A stretch of DNA of 64,000 nt from assembly GCF_004359375.1 (NCBI RefSeq), contig NZ_CP034726.1:1178001-1242000 (forward strand). The letters are read 5' to 3'. Of the stretch, positions 62,137-64,000 are shown piece by piece. The notes under the pieces were generated by a model. It was not told the DNA's origin and made no database searches. It was given only the letters and a program-made list of their open reading frames with translations. How positions within the stretch are numbered: the stretch's first letter is position 1; each line of letters begins with the position of its first letter. The DNA comes from Acetilactobacillus jinshanensis (lineage in GTDB: Bacteria > Bacillota > Bacilli > Lactobacillales > Lactobacillaceae). The position numbers and the translations under genes are program-made.

Positions 62137-62407
62137 ATGTTAAAAACAGTTCGAATGATCGTCAGTGGGCGTGTCCAAGGTGTTGGCTTCCGATGGGCTG
62201 CTAAGCAAGTTGCCGATGATTTAGGCAACCGGCTACGTCATCAATTTAATTGATGGTACCGTGAAAATCATCGCTCAGGCTCAACCATTAGCCATGAAGC
62301 GTTTTATCGCAGCCGTTAAAAGATCACCGACACCCTACGGACACGTTTCACATGTAGACATCGAGCCAATTACGGACCGTAATTACAAATTCTTTGGCGT
62401 TAAATAA
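62137..62407 (+). pseudogene. acylphosphatase gene with frameshift
   Basis: Reading from the ATG at 62137 (GGAGG upstream at 62121-62125) gives LKTVRMIVSGRVQGVGFRWAAKQVADDLG, the acylphosphatase N-terminus with the catalytic Arg in VQGVGFR, then the frame is lost near 62225-62228 and stops at 62253. In another frame TGYVINLIDGTVKIIAQ and the rest continue to a stop at 62407, including the catalytic Asn in the GYVINL segment. One extra or two missing bases explain it. The intact protein would have about 90 residues and hydrolyse acyl phosphates. It may be a true pseudogene or a sequencing error. Confidence 0.82.
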
Positions 62408-62442
62408 CGTTAATTATACACTACATTAGGAGGATTTACTTA

Positions 62443-63381
62443 ATGAAAAAAAATATCAAACACCTTAGCGTCCTGGCAATGTTAGGCGGCTTAATGCCAC
62501 TGCTAACCGGTTGTGTTAGAACCACTTCCAGTGGCAAGCCATACGGTTTTGTATATGATTACTTAGCCGTTCCTGGTCAGAAAGTTATGAACCTAATCGC
62601 CCAATACGTTGGCAGTTATGGTTTGGCCATTATTGTCTTGACCGTAATCGTCAGATTAGTCTTAATGCCGTTAATGATCAGTCAGATGAAAAAGATGACC
62701 GTTCAGCAGGAAAAGATCAGTTTTATTCAGCCTCAGTTAAAGGCTATTCAAAATAAGCTTCGCCACGCTAGAGATCCTCAAGATCGTATGGCTGCCAACC
62801 AAGAAATGATGGCCTTATACCGAAACAACGGCATTAGTATGGTGGGTGGAATTGGTTGCTTACCGTTACTAATTCAATTGCCAATCTTTGCCGCACTATA
62901 CGCAGCTATCCGTTATTCACCAGAATTAGCCCACACCACGTTTATGGGAATTAGCTTGGGTCAGAAGAGTATTTTACTTGCTGTCCTGTCATTCCTAATC
63001 TATGTCCTTCAGGCTTACATCTCTTTAATTGGAATCCCTGAATCACAGAAAAAGCAGATGAAGATGATGATGTTATTTAACCCAGTTATGATTTTGATCG
63101 TAACCTTTAGTTCACCAGCTGGATTAGGTCTTTACTTCTTCATCGGTGGAATCTTTGCTTGTATCCAGACGTTGATCATTAACCTGTACCGTCCACGAAT
63201 TAGACGTAAAGTTGTTGCTTACGCCAAAGCTCATCCGGTTAAACCCGTTAAGGTTACGCCTAATCATTCCGCTCAACCGACAACGACTGGTAATGGTTCA
63301 TCTAATAATGATCCAACACTTGCCAAGATCCACGAATTAAATCGTGAACACAATCAAGCTATGAAAAATCATAATAAGTAA
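62443..63381 (+). CDS. yidC: membrane protein insertase YidC (OxaA, lipoprotein type)
   Basis: YidC inserts membrane proteins and works with SRP and SecYEG. The 312-residue protein has a lipoprotein signal peptide with LTGC (C24), a conserved five-helix core (GSYGLAIIVLTVIVRLVLMPLMISQMKKM, hydrophilic loop, GGIGCLPLLIQLPIFAALYAAI) and a basic C-terminal tail. The length and lipobox match Firmicutes OxaA/YidC. The ribosome binding site is AGGAGG. It follows the acylphosphatase remnant, the usual order. Confidence 0.95.
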   Translation: MKKNIKHLSVLAMLGGLMPLLTGCVRTTSSGKPYGFVYDYLAVPGQKVMNLIAQYVGSYGLAIIVLTVIVRLVLMPLMISQMKKMTVQQEKISFIQPQLKAIQNKLRHARDPQDRMAANQEMMALYRNNGISMVGGIGCLPLLIQLPIFAALYAAIRYSPELAHTTFMGISLGQKSILLAVLSFLIYVLQAYISLIGIPESQKKQMKMMMLFNPVMILIVTFSSPAGLGLYFFIGGIFACIQTLIINLYRPRIRRKVVAYAKAHPVKPVKVTPNHSAQPTTTGNGSSNNDPTLAKIHELNREHNQAMKNHNK

Positions 63382-63400
63382 AACAATTTATATAATATTT

Positions 63401-63437
63401 AAGGGCAACTAAAATAATTATTTTAGTTGCCCTTTTT
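63401..63437 (+). terminator. terminator after yidC
   Basis: Perfect inverted repeat AAGGGCAACTAAAATAA / TTATTTTAGTTGCCCTT, then three more T on the plus strand. It is symmetrical enough to act on both strands. Confidence 0.88.
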
Positions 63438-63459
63438 AGTTACCCAAATTAGGTAAAAC

Positions 63460-63495
63460 AAAAAAGCCCACAGAATCCTAGGCATTCTGAAAGCT
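63460..63495 (-). terminator. terminator after rpmF
   Basis: Minus strand AGCTTTCAGAAT, loop, ATTCTGTGGGCTTTTTT: an imperfect hairpin with a T-run, between the converging yidC and rpmF genes. Confidence 0.7.
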
Positions 63496-63515
63496 TCTTT
63501 CTCGAGAAATTTAAT

Positions 63516-63692
63516 TTACTTTTTGTTAATGATTTCTTTGCCATCATAGTAGCCACAGTTAGGGCATACAAAATGAGGCTTACGTAAAGCACCGCAGTTA
63601 GGGCATGGGCTTAAGCCAGGCATGTGTAACTTGATGTTAGTACGACGCAAACGCTTACGTTCTTTAGAAGTTTTTCGTGGTGATACTGCCAT
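63516..63692 (-). CDS. rpmF: 50S ribosomal protein L32
   Basis: A 58-residue L32 (MAVSPRKTSKERKRLRRTN...) with the zinc-binding cysteines CPNC and CPNC around residues 30-46. The ribosome binding site GGAGGTGC lies before the ATG at 63692. It follows the yceD (DUF177) gene, the widespread yceD-rpmF pair. Confidence 0.96.
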   Translation of the reverse strand: MAVSPRKTSKERKRLRRTNIKLHMPGLSPCPNCGALRKPHFVCPNCGYYDGKEIINKK

Positions 63693-63750
63693 CGTTTAGC
63701 ACCTCCTTCTGCTTAAAAAATATCCACTAGTGAAACTTTTTAAGCCTTGC

Positions 63751-64000
63751 TCATTTCTTTTTATTATTTTTAGAAAAATAATATTTCAATTTAGCAAGAC
63801 GTGGATCAACTTTTTGATGGCCTGCCGTCTTTGGATGTTCATATTGATCCTCTGAAATAACGCTCCAACCATTCCCTTTGGGCATGATGTGATCACGTTT
63901 TTCTTTTGGCGACAAAACCTTAGTCGGAATTTGAAGAATAATATTATCAATGATTGACTTTTCAAAGTCAATTTCATTATTTTGATCAGGAGTTAAAACC
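63751..64000 (-). CDS. DUF177 family protein YceD (partial, N-terminus outside window)
   Basis: The last 82 residues are read on the minus strand from the window edge to TGA at 63751-63753. They include IILQIPTKVLSPKEK, MPKGNGWSVISEDQYEH and VDPRLAKLKYYF, the C-terminal half of the DUF177/YceD family. YceD lies upstream of rpmF in most bacteria and is linked to 23S rRNA accumulation in plants and E. coli; its mechanism is not fully known. The 5' end lies beyond the window. Confidence 0.92.
   Translation of the reverse strand, partial: VLTPDQNNEIDFEKSIIDNIILQIPTKVLSPKEKRDHIMPKGNGWSVISEDQYEHPKTAGHQKVDPRLAKLKYYFSKNNKKK

Noticed and set aside
63786-63977. 63-codon minus-strand frame at the right edge
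   Set aside because: It is out of frame with the conserved DUF177 reading, which is well supported through to its stop at 63751.
1-64000. Search by eye for insertion sequences, prophage genes, integrase sites and rRNA genes
   Set aside because: None seen; all open frames longer than about 100 codons are housekeeping, family-level or unknown soluble genes without transposase or integrase motifs.

Overview
The window is chromosomal DNA from an AT-rich Gram-positive bacterium of the family Lactobacillaceae. Gene order, protein sequences and small ribosomal protein genes (L28, L33, L32) all fit. Several genes that lactobacilli usually keep in these operons are absent or broken: stp/pknB, argR, glnR, the catalytic part of mltG, and acylphosphatase. 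This points to a reduced-genome lineage, perhaps of the Fructilactobacillus/Apilactobacillus type. Genus cannot be fixed from the sequence. Almost everything reads on the minus strand; rpmB, yfhO, the acylphosphatase remnant and yidC read on the plus strand. I see no prophage, insertion sequence, CRISPR array or rRNA.

Layout. 1-2250: two GNAT acetyltransferases and two unrecognised genes behind one good promoter. 2365-5317: a UvrA2-type ABC ATPase and a histidine phosphatase whose start must be ATC or ATT. 5405-7741: rpsP-khpA-rimM-trmD and rplS (ribosome maturation), with an L19 leader. 7845-10628: a MoxR-type AAA ATPase, a zincin-VWA protein and a small unknown gene, placed between rpsP and ffh. 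10694-23798: ffh-ylxM-ftsY-smc-rnc-acpP-plsX-recG-fakA-asp23 (protein targeting, chromosome organisation, lipid synthesis). 24016: rpmB. 24317-33336: thiN-rpe-rsgA-rsmB-fmt-priA-coaBC-rpoZ-gmk. 33395-41929: recN-tlyA-ispA-xseB-xseA-folD-nusB-asp23-efp-rpmA-prp-rplU, with an L21 leader. 42132: tRNA-Arg(UCU). 42263-46855: miaA-glnA followed by three unknown genes. 46907-50016: rhodanese-like, ROK glucokinase, yqgQ, rhomboid, 5-formyl-THF cyclo-ligase, rpmG. 50120-54855: a class B PBP and, on the other strand, a YfhO-type membrane protein. 54888-60071: greA-udk-mltG remnant-pheT-pheS behind a T-box. 60376-62025: HxlR regulator, HD protein, SpoU methyltransferase. 62137-64000: broken acylphosphatase gene, yidC, rpmF and the end of yceD.

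How the parts work together. Most of the window is growth machinery: ribosome assembly (RimM, TrmD, RsgA, RsmB, KhpA, Prp-L27), co-translational export (Ffh/FtsY/YidC), recombination and replication (RecG, RecN, PriA, XseAB, Smc) and precursor supply (FakA/PlsX/ACP, CoaBC, FolD, IspA). The accessory parts most worth study are the AAA/zincin-VWA/small-gene module at 7845-10628, the three unknown genes after glnA, and the paired unknown genes at 982-2187.

The best sequence-level anomalies are the non-ATG/GTG/TTG start of the histidine phosphatase, the MltG reduced to its membrane anchor and LysM-like part, the frameshifted acylphosphatase, the serine-rich FtsY N-terminus, and an arginine at the EF-P tip. 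All start choices and functions are from reading alone; no database search was run.
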